A stretch of 64,000 bases of DNA, from the NCBI RefSeq assembly GCF_009498525.1, contig NZ_QSNT01000002.1:558001-622000 (forward strand), given 5' to 3'. Shown here piece after piece: positions 36,060 to 44,566 of the stretch (positions within the stretch are counted from its first letter, which is position 1; each line of letters begins with the position of its first letter). This stretch comes from Rhizobium sp. ICMP 5592. Its GTDB lineage: Bacteria > Pseudomonadota > Alphaproteobacteria > Rhizobiales > Rhizobiaceae. A model generated the notes under the pieces. The model saw only the letters and a program-made list of their open reading frames with translations. It was not told where the DNA came from and did not search any database. Position numbers and translations under genes: made by a program.

Positions 36060-36524
36060 ATGCCCAAGACCGATGTTTCTGGCCTGTCGATGCTCGGCAA
36101 CCAGACGGAAACGGCTGCAAACCCTGAGGTGGCCGTTCTCGAAAAGGTGCCCGCCGGCCATGCCGGCACGGATTATGTCGTGCGCTTCACTGCGCCGGAA
36201 TTCACGTCGCTCTGCCCGATGACCGGCCAGCCGGATTTCGCTCACATCGTCATCGACTACGTGCCGAACGAATGGCTGGTGGAATCGAAGTCGCTAAAAC
36301 TCTTCCTGCATTCTTTCCGCAACCACGGCGCCTTCCACGAGGATTGCTCGATCTATATCGCGAAGCGGTTGGTGGAGTTGCTGGAACCGAAGTGGCTGCG
36401 CATCGGCGCCTACTGGTATCCACGCGGTGGCATCCCGATCGACGTTTTCTGGCAGACGGGCAAGCCGCCGGAGGGTGTGTGGTTGCCGGATCAGGGCGTG
36501 CAGCCCTATCGCGGGCGGGGTTGA
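36060..36524 (+). CDS. queF: NADPH-dependent 7-cyano-7-deazaguanine reductase QueF
   Basis: Reduces preQ0 to preQ1 for queuosine tRNA modification; 154 aa, type I QueF without the duplicated fold. The nucleophile Cys is in [19 protein letters not shown] and the QueF motif is [23 protein letters not shown]. The start is one base after the stop of the CDF gene, so both are made from one message. Other queuosine genes are not in the window. No preQ1 riboswitch could sit here because there is no gap upstream. Confidence 0.94.
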   Translation: MPKTDVSGLSMLGNQTETAANPEVAVLEKVPAGHAGTDYVVRFTAPEFTSLCPMTGQPDFAHIVIDYVPNEWLVESKSLKLFLHSFRNHGAFHEDCSIYIAKRLVELLEPKWLRIGAYWYPRGGIPIDVFWQTGKPPEGVWLPDQGVQPYRGRG

Positions 36525-36526
36525 AC

Positions 36527-36559
36527 AAAAAAACCGCCATCCGGAGATGGCGGTTTTTT
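36527..36559. terminator. Bidirectional intrinsic terminator between queF and the DUF2076 gene
   Basis: CCGCCATC (36534-36541) pairs with GATGGCGG (36546-36553); seven A precede and six T follow, so it can stop both convergent transcripts. Confidence 0.93.
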
Positions 36560-36582
36560 CTGGAGCTTATGTCTGCCTGATT

Positions 36583-37395
36583 TCAGGCAAACGAGCTGTC
36601 GTCGCCGCCGTTGTCGAACGAATCGTCATTGGCGTCGTCCTGAGCATCCTGGGCGGCGTCCTGGGCGTAATCGGCCGCGCTCTGATCATTTTGATCACTG
36701 TTGCCGTCGTTGCCGAAATAGTTGTTGTTGATGACGGTCTCCTGAACGGGCTGTTCGGCGGCGGTAGCCGCCGTGCCTCCGAAGAGACCGCTGCCGGAAT
36801 TTCCACCGAAGAGACCTCCGCCAGTGCCGCCGAGATGAGGGCTGAAGAGGCTGGAGAGCGAATTCGCCAGCATCACGCCGCCGGCAACGCCGGCTGCTGT
36901 GCCCAGCGCCCCGCGCAGGAAGCTGCCGCCGGCCGAAGGCGCTGCCGCCTGCTGGCTCCAGGGACCGCTCGGCTGCTGCTGGCCGCCCCATGGGCCGGGC
37001 TGCGACTGAGCATTGCGGGCGTAATCATCATAGAGATGCCCCTGCTGCTGCGGGTAGCCGGCCTGCGGCGTGGGACCGCGCTGTGGCTGCTGCCCACCGC
37101 CGAAGAGCGAACCGAGGCCTCCGAGGAAGCCGCCGCTCTGGCCCTGCTGATGGTTGTCGGCGCCCTGCTGCTCCAACTCGTGCACGCGGGCCTCGAGCTG
37201 CTGGATGCGGTCGGCCGCGGCCTTCATGCCCTGTTCCTGCATGATGACGGCCTGTGCCAGGAAATAGGGGGCATAGGGCTGGTCGTGAACCGACTGGTTG
37301 ATGAAGGTTTCCGCATCGGCGTCGCGCTGGGTGCCGGCGGCGGAGCGCACGCGATCGAAGAGAGACGCGAGCAATTGACGTTCTTCAGGCGACAT
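36583..37395 (-). CDS. DUF2076 family protein with low-complexity Gly/Gln-rich middle
   Basis: 270 aa. The N-terminal ~80 residues (MSPEERQLLASLFDRVRSAAGTQRDADAETFINQSV, PYAPYFLAQAVIMQEQ) are the DUF2076 hallmark, with a short coiled coil after it (IQQLEARVHELEQQ). The centre is Gly-, Gln- and Pro-rich and the C-terminus is very acidic (Asp/Asn-rich). Periplasmic ligand-binding or stress-related roles have been proposed for the family, without certainty. The start at 37395 matches the family; the frame upstream to 37425 is likely not used. Confidence 0.8.
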   Translation of the reverse strand: MSPEERQLLASLFDRVRSAAGTQRDADAETFINQSVHDQPYAPYFLAQAVIMQEQGMKAAADRIQQLEARVHELEQQGADNHQQGQSGGFLGGLGSLFGGGQQPQRGPTPQAGYPQQQGHLYDDYARNAQSQPGPWGGQQQPSGPWSQQAAAPSAGGSFLRGALGTAAGVAGGVMLANSLSSLFSPHLGGTGGGLFGGNSGSGLFGGTAATAAEQPVQETVINNNYFGNDGNSDQNDQSAADYAQDAAQDAQDDANDDSFDNGGDDSSFA

Positions 37396-37628
37396 GATGG
37401 CCTCCTTGGCGATCTGTTGCTGCAATTCGGGGCGCGATTCCTCTCGCGCTGACCTGACGTAGGATGCAATTTCGGTTTTTCAAAGCGGCGGCAAGTTACA
37501 TTTCGGTAACCCGCAACCATAGTGCCGTGCTTTCGTGGTCTATTCGCGCCTTGTCTTTTTCCAGCATTGTTTTACGCATTGAGTCGCACTATGTGCGGTG
37601 AACGACGCATCATGCTGGAGACTTGCGA

Positions 37629-38216
37629 ATGAACGACGAAGACGAACAGGAAGACAAGAAGAACGAAGCGCCGTTGGGCAAGGACGCGGAGGCGAATCTT
37701 TTCAAGTCGCGCTCGATCTTCATTTATGGCGGCATCACGCAGGAACTGGCCCAGAAGGTCTGCTCGCAGCTCGTGGCGCTTGCCGCTGCCAGCGATGAGG
37801 ATATCCGCATCTACGTGAACTCGCCCGGCGGCCACGTCGAATCCGGCGATTCCATTCACGACATGATCAAGTTCATCAAGCCGAAGGTCTGGATCATCGG
37901 CACCGGCTGGGTCGCTTCCGCCGGCGCGCTGATCTACGTTTCGGTTCCCAAGGAGCGTCGTATTTGCCTGCCGAACACGCGCTTCCTGCTGCACCAACCG
38001 TCCGGCGGCACGCGTGGCATGGCCTCCGACATCGAGATTCAGGCACGCGAGATCATCAAGATGAACGAGCGCCTGAACAAGATCTTCTCGGAAGCCACCG
38101 GCCAACCGGTCGAGCGTATCGCCAAGGACACGGATCGCGACTACTGGCTGTCCGCCGAAGAAGCCAAGGCCTATGGCCTGGTTTCGCGGATCGTCACGTC
38201 TCAGGCCGAGATCTGA
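37629..38216 (+). CDS. ClpP-type proteolytic subunit (paralogue)
   Basis: 195 aa serine-peptidase subunit of the Clp family, cytoplasmic. The catalytic triad is intact by position: Ser97 in [14 protein letters not shown], His122 in [12 protein letters not shown], Asp171 in [37 protein letters not shown] is the handle. The active-site motif VASAGA differs from ASMGA of the housekeeping ClpP, and the N-terminus is an acidic tail ([12 protein letters not shown]) rather than the axial-loop segment. It stands without clpX or tig, so it is probably an accessory ClpP. ATG 37629; the frame's TTG at 37623 is not preferred. Confidence 0.85.
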   Translation: MNDEDEQEDKKNEAPLGKDAEANLFKSRSIFIYGGITQELAQKVCSQLVALAAASDEDIRIYVNSPGGHVESGDSIHDMIKFIKPKVWIIGTGWVASAGALIYVSVPKERRICLPNTRFLLHQPSGGTRGMASDIEIQAREIIKMNERLNKIFSEATGQPVERIAKDTDRDYWLSAEEAKAYGLVSRIVTSQAEI

Positions 38217-38240
38217 TCTAGCAATATCGATTGCAGAGCG

Positions 38241-38275
38241 CCCTCGCTTGCCGGAAGGCAGGCGAGGGTGTTTTT
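38241..38275 (+). terminator. Intrinsic terminator of the ClpP-like gene
   Basis: CCCTCGCTTGCC (38241-38252) pairs with GGCAGGCGAGGG (38257-38268) with one G-U, followed by TGTTTTT. Confidence 0.88.
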
Positions 38276-38388
38276 CGTGCAGCGGCAGCTATCTTAAAAG
38301 CGAATGACGGGTTGAGCTGTCCTCCGGCAACAGCTATCTGGGGCCTACCTCAAAAGACCCTTCCACGAACAACAAGGCGCATATCGGC

Positions 38389-39351
38389 ATGATCCCAGAC
38401 TTCCTCGTCACCCATTCCGGTGGCTTCCATGCCGACGAACTGCTGTCCAGCGTCATCCTGACCCGGCTTTTCCCGCAGGCCCGCATCATCCGTAGCAGGG
38501 CGCCGGAATGGATCACGCCCGGCACGGACCGCATCATCTACGATGTGGGCGGAAAATATGATGCTGTCGAGCGGATATTCGATCACCATCAGCGTGGCGC
38601 GCCGCTGCGGGAGGATGGTCAGCCCTACAGCTCGTTCGGATTGATCTGGAAGCATTATGGCCGCGATTATCTTGCCGCTTTCGGCCTGCCGGAAGCGCAT
38701 GTCGACGCGCTACACACCTCTTTCGACAACAGCTTCGTTCTGCCGGTCGATCTGGTGGACAATGGCGCGCTTAGCCCATCCGTTGCCGGGCAATTGGCCG
38801 GACTCACGCTGCCCGCCCTGCTGGAAACCTTGAAGCCCGTCTTCGATGAGACCGACCCGGAGGCCGAAGATCGCGGCTTCCAGAATGCGCTTGGCATTGC
38901 CCGTAGCTTCGTCGAGGCAAGAATTGGCCAGAGCGCTGCAAAATTGCGCGCCGAAGCGCTGGTGCATCAGGCAATCGTAGAGACAGGCGAGGGCCGTATT
39001 CTGGAGCTCCCGATGGGAATGCCGTTCCGTCCCGCCATCGTGAAGGCCGGCGCCGATCACCTGCTGTTTGTCGTTCACCCGCGCGACAAGGATTGGTGCC
39101 TGACCGGCATCCGCCGCGCCGACCAGGGGTTTGAGTTGCGGGCAGACCTGCCCGCCGCCTGGGCCGGCCTGACCAACGGCGATCTGGAGGCGGCTTGTGG
39201 GGTGAAGGGCGCGAGTTTCTGCCACAATGGCCGCTTCATCGCCGCCGCCAAGACCCGCGAAGCCGCTCTTGCCATGGCTGAGTTGGCGGTAAAGGAGGCT
39301 GTCTCCATCGGGCAGACGCCAGCAGTTGACGCGGGCCTCGTTTCAGGCTGA
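38389..39351 (+). CDS. MYG1-family (DHH-like) metal-dependent hydrolase/exonuclease
   Basis: 320 aa. The family signature VTHSGGFHADELLSSVIL is at residues 7-24, then IIYDVGGKYDAVERIFDHHQRGAP with the DHH-type Asp and His, YSSFGLIWKHYGRDY, and FVLPVDLVDNGALSP. The C-terminal half (RILELPMGMPFRPAIV, VHPRDKDW) is also typical. Eukaryotic MYG1 is a 3'-5' RNA exonuclease; the bacterial role is not known. Single gene between two terminators. Confidence 0.85.
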   Translation: MIPDFLVTHSGGFHADELLSSVILTRLFPQARIIRSRAPEWITPGTDRIIYDVGGKYDAVERIFDHHQRGAPLREDGQPYSSFGLIWKHYGRDYLAAFGLPEAHVDALHTSFDNSFVLPVDLVDNGALSPSVAGQLAGLTLPALLETLKPVFDETDPEAEDRGFQNALGIARSFVEARIGQSAAKLRAEALVHQAIVETGEGRILELPMGMPFRPAIVKAGADHLLFVVHPRDKDWCLTGIRRADQGFELRADLPAAWAGLTNGDLEAACGVKGASFCHNGRFIAAAKTREAALAMAELAVKEAVSIGQTPAVDAGLVSG

Positions 39352-39522
39352 CCTATTCTTGTCGTCTGCGATGGCCGAAACGTCGCAGACCGTGGATCGG
39401 TGCCGGTCGCCGGTGGTGAAAGATTGGCGTCCGCCCATGATCAGTGTATTTATGGTTGTGACAAGCGCGGGGTGATCATCCCATGCGCGGCAAAAACCAC
39501 CACGCCTGAACGGAGCTCGAGA

Positions 39523-40005
39523 TTGGCCGTTGCCTTCACTAAGGAAGAGAGTTTCGAAACGGCTTCGGAAACCCTGCTGCCTGACCGCCCGATCTCACCG
39601 CACCCGAACCTTGTGACGGAGGCGGGACTGAAGGCTCTCGAATCGCAGCTGCAACAAGCACGCGCGGCCTATGCTGCCGCGAGCACGATCGAAGACGTGA
39701 ATGAGCGTCGGCGCCAGGCAGCCGGTCCGTTGCGCGATTTGCGCTACCTGGCGGAAAGAATTCGCACGGCTCAGCCTATCCCGGCGCCGGCTTCAACCGA
39801 TACGGTTGCCTTCGGGAGCACGGTAACCTTCAGCCGTGACGACGGGCGCGTGCAGACCTATCGCATCGTCGGGGAGGACGAAGCGGACCCGAAGGCCGGC
39901 TCGATTTCCTTCGTATCGCCGGTGGCAAAGCTGCTGATGGGCAAGGCGGTTGGGGATGTTGTCAGCGTGAGTGATCAAGAGCTCGAGATCATTGCCATCT
40001 TGTAG
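39523..40005 (+). CDS. GreA/GreB-type transcript cleavage factor, TTG start
   Basis: 160 aa. The N-terminal coiled coil begins after NLVTEAGLKALESQLQQARAAYAAA and the C-terminal FKBP-like Gre domain holds FGSTVTFSRDDGRVQTYRIVGEDEADPKAGSISFVSPVAKLLMGKAVGDVVSV. It should rescue backtracked RNA polymerase; GreA-like loop residues are only partly visible and the coiled coil looks shorter than in GreA. Start is TTG 39523 with GGAGCTCGAGA upstream; no in-frame ATG fits the family N-terminus. It is a paralogue, not the main GreA. Confidence 0.8.
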   Translation: MAVAFTKEESFETASETLLPDRPISPHPNLVTEAGLKALESQLQQARAAYAAASTIEDVNERRRQAAGPLRDLRYLAERIRTAQPIPAPASTDTVAFGSTVTFSRDDGRVQTYRIVGEDEADPKAGSISFVSPVAKLLMGKAVGDVVSVSDQELEIIAIL

Positions 40006-40473
40006 AGCGCCCAACTGGCTGCCGTGTGAACGCAACGGCTCTACAAAGCTTCTCGAACAGTTTATAACTCTCGGAAGCTTCAGGCATGTGATCGTTCTCC
40101 GGTCGCAGACGAATAATTGCCTCACAAGATTTTCTCGAAAGTTGCCGGTCAGCCGGATAAGCGCTCCACCAAGGATACAGACCAAAACTATTGGCTGTTT
40201 ACTGAAATGCCAATGTCTATAGCCTGGTTGATACAATCGATACATTCAAGGTTATGAGCTGATGAGTTGCCGGCATGCAATGTTGATGAAAGTTGTTTCA
40301 CAACCGAGATGTGCTTGTTTTGAGATATAGGATCAAACTTACTTCGATCAGAGGAAGGTGCTGGCGGTGGGATGGACCGCCGCCAGCTTTCGCCGCTTGG
40401 GAGATTGCAACGTTTCCGGGGGCGGCGAATTCGAAAAATCTGGTGACGAGCGTCATCCGGTCTGCACGGCTTT
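40006..40473. other. Gap of 468 bp without a recognisable gene
   Basis: Nothing convincing is encoded. A GCTGGCGG/CCGCCAGC hairpin (40360-40387) followed by TTT on the plus strand is the only structure. It may end a transcript. Confidence 0.4.
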
Positions 40474-40857
40474 CTACGCAGTGATCTCGATCGGAGTTCC
40501 ATCCGGCATGGTAATAACCGCTTCATAGAAGCCATCACCCGTTGTCCGGGGGGCGGATTTCAGGCAGCCATCGGCTTTACACCGATCGGCCAGAGCGTCG
40601 ACCGCTGCCCGATCGCCCAGTGATATTGCGATATGGTCCCAACCGACGCGTTCGTCATGCGTATCGGCTGGAAGCCATGGCCCGGTCATCAGTTCGATCT
40701 GGTCGGTGCCCTCTGGCAGATGTACGAAGCGCGAGATGAAACCGGGGCGGCGCTGGCTGCGATAGGGCTCACCGACGATCGCTCCGAAGTACTTCATCCA
40801 GAATGCCGCGGCGCCATCGATATCACATGTCCATAGGGCGGTATGAGCGATGTGCAT
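40474..40857 (-). CDS. VOC-family (lactoylglutathione lyase-like) protein
   Basis: 127 aa. IAHTALWTCDIDGAAAFWMKYFGAIVGEPYRS is the first VOC module with the His ligand; the second is WDHIAISLGDRAAVDALADRC ... YEAVITMPDGTPIEIT, ending in the conserved Glu. ATG 40857 follows GGGAGGAAACA. Its start overlaps the end of the MFS gene by 35 bp in another frame, so it is the last gene of a deoR-MFS-VOC operon. Substrate unknown. Confidence 0.82.
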   Translation of the reverse strand: MHIAHTALWTCDIDGAAAFWMKYFGAIVGEPYRSQRRPGFISRFVHLPEGTDQIELMTGPWLPADTHDERVGWDHIAISLGDRAAVDALADRCKADGCLKSAPRTTGDGFYEAVITMPDGTPIEITA

Positions 40858-42007
40858 TTGTTTCCTCCCGACTCTGGGTGCGAGTAACGATGCCGGCGCA
40901 GAGGGGCGCGGCGCAAAGTAATATGGCGAGAATCCAGAAGGAGCCGGGCAAGCCGATATGATTGGCCATGAAGCCCACACTGGCAGGCCCGATCAGCACG
41001 CCCGCATATCCGCACATGGTGATTGCGGCGACGGCGAGCCCCGCCGGCATGACCGTCTGCGTCCCTCCTTTGCGGAAGAGCACCGGCACGATGTTGGAGG
41101 CACCAAGCCCGATCAACAGGAAGCCGCTCATGGCAAGGATCGCGATCGGGCTCAGCAGGAGAACGAAGAAACCAGACACCGCGACGAGCCCGCCCCATAG
41201 CATGATCGCCCGGTCGCCGAACTTTGCCATGATGGTATCGCCGGCCAGGCGCCCTACTGTCATGGCAATTGCAAACAGCATGTAGCCGAGGCCGCCATGA
41301 CTTGCCTCGACCCGACCTTGAGTGGTGAGGAGCAGTGCACTCCAATCGAGGATGGCCCCTTCGACGAGGAAGGTGATGGCGGCGAGGACGGCAAGCAGCA
41401 AAACGAAGCTACGGGGAATGGCGAAAAGCGGTGCATCCTCCGACGGAACGGTTCTGAGTAGCCGAGGCCATGCGACGACCAGGGCGACCAGCATCAAGGC
41501 AGAGGATAGCAGCGTTGCGACCAAGGGGCCGGCATGGACGGATAGCAACAGCGTCACCAGCAGCGAGCCGATGAAGCCGCCAATGCTGAAAAGCGCATGA
41601 AAGCCGGACATCAGAGGCCGGTCCGCACCTTTTTCCACTTCGACGGCATGGATGTTCATCGCAACGTCGAGTGATCCCAGGGCTGCGCCAAACAGGGCGA
41701 GGGTGACGCCCAGCGTGAACGGCGTGCTGGCTATGGTGAGGATTGGCAAGGTGAGCGCGAGGCCCAACCCGCCTGCAATGATGATCGGTTTGCTGCCGTA
41801 GCGCGCACTCAACATGCCGGTGGCCAGCATCGCTGCAACGGAGCCGAGGCCCAGGCAAAGCAGCAATATACCAAGTACGCCGTCATCGACCCCGAGCCGG
41901 GCCTTGGCGAAGGGTACGAGAGGAGCCCAGCAGGCGAGACCAAATCCCGCGATCAAAAAGGCCAGTCGTGTTGCCAGCCGGGTTTCCGGCCGATCGGCAG
42001 ATTGCAT
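40823..42007 (-). CDS. MFS transporter
   Basis: Twelve-helix major facilitator, 394 aa. RLAFLIAGFGLACWAPLVPFAKARLGVDDGVLGILLL starts the first helices; MLSARYGSKPIIIAGGL holds the inter-helix 2-3 basic motif; GDTIMAKFGDRAIMLWGG is the equivalent in the second half. It resembles the small sugar- or drug-type MFS found next to DeoR regulators. The gene lies 22 bp downstream of the deoR gene and overlaps the VOC gene. Substrate not assignable. Confidence 0.85.
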   Translation of the reverse strand: MQSADRPETRLATRLAFLIAGFGLACWAPLVPFAKARLGVDDGVLGILLLCLGLGSVAAMLATGMLSARYGSKPIIIAGGLGLALTLPILTIASTPFTLGVTLALFGAALGSLDVAMNIHAVEVEKGADRPLMSGFHALFSIGGFIGSLLVTLLLSVHAGPLVATLLSSALMLVALVVAWPRLLRTVPSEDAPLFAIPRSFVLLLAVLAAITFLVEGAILDWSALLLTTQGRVEASHGGLGYMLFAIAMTVGRLAGDTIMAKFGDRAIMLWGGLVAVSGFFVLLLSPIAILAMSGFLLIGLGASNIVPVLFRKGGTQTVMPAGLAVAAITMCGYAGVLIGPASVGFMANHIGLPGSFWILAILLCAAPLCAGIVTRTQSREETNAHRSYRPMDM

Positions 42008-42029
42008 GATGATTCCCCGTCTTTCGAGA

Positions 42030-42815
42030 TCAGGATGATGAGGTGATGTCGTTCGGCTTCATGAGAGCGAAACCAGCTTCGACCGCAGCTTCCTCGTCGC
42101 CACCAGGCAGGTCCGCTTCGACAATCAGCCAATCGATATCCGCGGCGCCACCGATACGATGCGGCGCGCGCTCGTGAAACTTTTCGGACGTCGCCATGGC
42201 GATGCGTGACGTGCTTCGTTTGATGAGTGTTCGCTTGAAAATCGCGTCCGCATGTTCATGCACGCTGATGCCGTTTTTCGCCGAAACTGCGCAGGCGCCC
42301 ACGAAGCAGCGATCTATATTCATATTTTCGATGGCTGTTACCGCCGTCGCGTCAACGCTACCACCGACGATGAGATTGACCGCGCCGCCGATCAGGATGA
42401 GCGGGAAGTCGCCACGCTTCATGACGGCAGATGCTATGTCGATGGAGTTCGTCGCGATCGTCAGTTCGCTGTTCTTCGGTAGCAGATCAACCATCGCAAG
42501 GTTCGTGCTACCACTGTCGAGAAACACGAATTCGCTCGGTTGGATCATGCTCGCGGCTGCTCGCGCCAGCGCCTTTTTTCGATCGGATGCCTGCCCGATC
42601 CGGGTTGAAATGGGCTGCGAGAGCGTAAGAAGAGGAAGCGCGCCGCCGTAGACGCGCCGGCATTTGCCCTCGGCGGCAAGTGCCCGCAGATCTCGGCGTA
42701 CTGCATCCTCGGAAACATTGAACTCGACAGCAAGCGATGCGGCGATGATCTGCCGGCCCTCGGCAAGCCGTGCTTCTATGATGTCCCGGCGGGACAATGG
42801 AAGTGAATTACTCAT
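42030..42815 (-). CDS. DeoR/GlpR-family transcriptional regulator
   Basis: 261 aa. An N-terminal HTH of DeoR type (RRDIIEARLAEGRQIIAASLAVEFNVSEDAVRRDLRALAAEGKCRRVYGGALPL) precedes the DeoRC sensor domain that binds phosphorylated sugars (FVFLDSGSTNLAMVDLLP, LTIATNSIDIASAVM, ALIKRSTSRIAMATSEKF-like segment). First gene of an operon with MFS and VOC genes; a 12-bp inverted repeat overlaps its start and suits autorepression. Confidence 0.88.
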   Translation of the reverse strand: MSNSLPLSRRDIIEARLAEGRQIIAASLAVEFNVSEDAVRRDLRALAAEGKCRRVYGGALPLLTLSQPISTRIGQASDRKKALARAAASMIQPSEFVFLDSGSTNLAMVDLLPKNSELTIATNSIDIASAVMKRGDFPLILIGGAVNLIVGGSVDATAVTAIENMNIDRCFVGACAVSAKNGISVHEHADAIFKRTLIKRSTSRIAMATSEKFHERAPHRIGGAADIDWLIVEADLPGGDEEAAVEAGFALMKPNDITSSS

Positions 42816-42864
42816 AAATATGCATTAACGTGCAAAAACAAGATAGTCAATCTGCGTATTTATG
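42813..42864. promoter_or_regulatory. 12-bp inverted repeat at the deoR start, likely DeoR operator
   Basis: CATAAATATGCA (42813-42824) and TGCGTATTTATG (42853-42864) are complementary at 11 of 12 positions with 28 bp between. The first arm overlaps the deoR start codon. The region up to 43052 shows only this and the short spacer to benE. Confidence 0.6.
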
Positions 42865-43052
42865 CATGTTCAGTGATCTGTGGTGAGCATATGTTGAGGG
42901 CCGGCAAGCTGCATTGCCCGCTTCGACGCCGTTTGCCGATTGGCCGATCGTGCTGTCGTCGTTGACACTTTGCTCAGGAACTGCACTTGCACGCCCACTG
43001 CTTGTGATGCTCCATGTGGGTTCAATCGTCTTTTCCGCCTGAGTCTTCCGCC

Positions 43053-44237
43053 ATGTTCAAAGATTTCTCCCTCCAGAGCCTGTTCATGGGCTGTCTCATC
43101 GCCTTTGTCGGCTTTGCCAGCTCCTTTGCCGTCATCGTGCATGGGTTGCAGGCGGTTGGGGCGACGGATGCGCAGGCGGCGTCCGGGTTGATGGCGCTGT
43201 CGGTTTCCATGGGTGTTTGCGCCATTCTGGTCAGCGCGGTAACGAAGATGCCGATCAGCATTGCCTGGTCGACGCCGGGGGCGGCGCTGTTGGCCAGCAG
43301 TGGCGCGATCGAGGGCGGTTTTCCGGTGGCGGTGGGTGCGTTTCTGGTCTGTGCGGTGCTGATCGTGATTGCCGGCCTGTTCCGGCCGCTTGGGCGCGCT
43401 GTGGCGGCTATTCCAGCGCCATTGGCGAATGCCATGCTGGCCGGTGTGTTGATCGGGCTCTGCTTTGCGCCGGTCAACGCGATCGCCTTCAATCCGTTGC
43501 TCGGCTTGCCTATCGTCCTTGCCTGGATTGTGGTCGGCGCGGTCAAGCGGCTCTGGGCGGTACCGGCAGCGGTGGTCGCCTTTGCGCTGGTGCTAGCCTT
43601 CGGCGTGAATATACCGGATGGAGCGATGATGTCGCTAGAGCATTCGCTGCTGCCGAGCGTCGAACTGGTCAGGCCGGTCTTCACCGTCGCAGGGCTTGTC
43701 TCCATTGCGCTGCCGCTGTTCATCGTCACTATGGCGTCGCAGAATATTCCCGGGATCGCGGTGCTGAAGGTGCATCACTATGATCCGAAGCCCGGTCCGC
43801 TCTTTGCCGTCACCGGCTTATTTTCGCTGCTGAGTGCGCCCTTCGGCGGCAATGCAGTCAATCTTGCCGCCGTCACCGCTGCCATGTGCGCCGGGCAGGA
43901 CGCGCATGCCGATCCAAAGCGGCGCTATTGGGCGGCGATCATTGCGGGTGTCGTTTATATCGTCCTCGGATTGCTGGCGAGCGCCGTCATCGCCTTCGTG
44001 ACCTTGGCGCCGCCTGTCCTGATCGAGGCCGTTGCGGGGTTGGCTCTGGTCGGCGCGCTGTCCAACTCGGCCATGAACGCCTTTCAAAGGGTGGAATCGC
44101 GCGAGGCGGCGGCGGTCACCTTCCTCGTCACGGCATCCGGCGTGTCGTTCGCCGGGATTTCCGGCGCCTTCTGGGGCTTGATTGCCGGCTTGTTGATGAT
44201 GGCGCTCTCGCATTTGGTGCAGGTGCTGAAAAGATAA
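43053..44237 (+). CDS. benE: BenE-family benzoate/proton symporter
   Basis: 394-aa integral membrane transporter with about 11-12 hydrophobic segments. AWSTPGAALLASSGAIEGGFPVAVGAFLVCAVLIV is the benE signature, followed by VNAIAFNPLLGLPIVLAWIV and LPLFIVTMASQNIPGIAVLKVHHYDP, ending in VSFAGISGAFWGLIAGLLMM. BenE members move benzoate or related aromatic acids, though many have untested substrates. No ben degradation genes are adjacent. Start 43053 suits the first helix; an in-frame ATG lies at 43014. The leuA leader promoter overlaps its 3' flank. Confidence 0.88.
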   Translation: MFKDFSLQSLFMGCLIAFVGFASSFAVIVHGLQAVGATDAQAASGLMALSVSMGVCAILVSAVTKMPISIAWSTPGAALLASSGAIEGGFPVAVGAFLVCAVLIVIAGLFRPLGRAVAAIPAPLANAMLAGVLIGLCFAPVNAIAFNPLLGLPIVLAWIVVGAVKRLWAVPAAVVAFALVLAFGVNIPDGAMMSLEHSLLPSVELVRPVFTVAGLVSIALPLFIVTMASQNIPGIAVLKVHHYDPKPGPLFAVTGLFSLLSAPFGGNAVNLAAVTAAMCAGQDAHADPKRRYWAAIIAGVVYIVLGLLASAVIAFVTLAPPVLIEAVAGLALVGALSNSAMNAFQRVESREAAAVTFLVTASGVSFAGISGAFWGLIAGLLMMALSHLVQVLKR

Positions 44238-44245
44238 GCAGGGGG

Positions 44246-44273
44246 TTGCTTCCTTTTCGCCGCGCGGTTATAA
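44246..44273 (+). promoter_or_regulatory. Promoter of the leuA leader
   Basis: -35-like TTGCTT (44246-44251), 16-bp spacer and TTATAA (44268-44273). The predicted start site falls at about 44280-44282, on the leader ATG, so the message would be leaderless as for trpL. Confidence 0.5.
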
Positions 44274-44281
44274 GCGCGAGC

Positions 44282-44407
44282 ATGAAGACGACTGGCGCAA
44301 AGATTTCCGAGCAGATTGTACGTGGGCGCATTGCCCTGCGTGACAATACGCGCGCCCTCACTTCGCTTCTTCTTCTCGGCCTTACGCGCGGTTGCCGGGT
44401 CCTTTGA
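44282..44407 (+). CDS. Putative leucine-sensing leader peptide of leuA (41 aa)
   Basis: 41-codon ORF starting MKTTGAKISEQIV and carrying CTT-CTT-CTT-CTC-GGC-CTT (SLLLLGL) near its end, stop TGA 44405-44407. The Leu-rich run lies before mutually exclusive hairpins and 160 nt before leuA, the first committed gene of leucine synthesis. This is what a leucine attenuator should look like. No Shine-Dalgarno precedes the ATG, in agreement with a leaderless message. Confidence 0.7.
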   Translation: MKTTGAKISEQIVRGRIALRDNTRALTSLLLLGLTRGCRVL

Positions 44408-44450
44408 GGAGCGCTCGGCGGCCGAAAAGCCCGCCAGGCCATCGCTCCTC
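44406..44450 (+). promoter_or_regulatory. leuA leader hairpin with competing pairing
   Basis: GAGGAGCG (44406-44413) pairs with CGCTCCTC (44443-44450), with an inner GGCGG/CCGCC stem (44417-44421, 44431-44435). The Leu-codon segment 44372-44381 (CTTCTCGGCC) can instead pair with 44420-44429 (GGCCGAAAAG) at 9 of 10 positions. No U-run follows the hairpin, so the outcome may be on translation or Rho rather than intrinsic termination. A weak CCC/GGG stem lies near 44478-44489. Confidence 0.55.
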
Positions 44451-44566
44451 GAGACATATCCCCAAAATCGACAGCATACCCCTAGCGGGTCCGTATTTGT
44501 CATCGCCAAGCCGCCTGTGATCGGTTAATACGCGGGGCAAATGACGGGAAAGGAAGAGACGAGACC

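Noticed and set aside
36056..36064. Possible preQ1 riboswitch before queF
   Set aside because: The start codon lies one base after the CDF stop, leaving no room.
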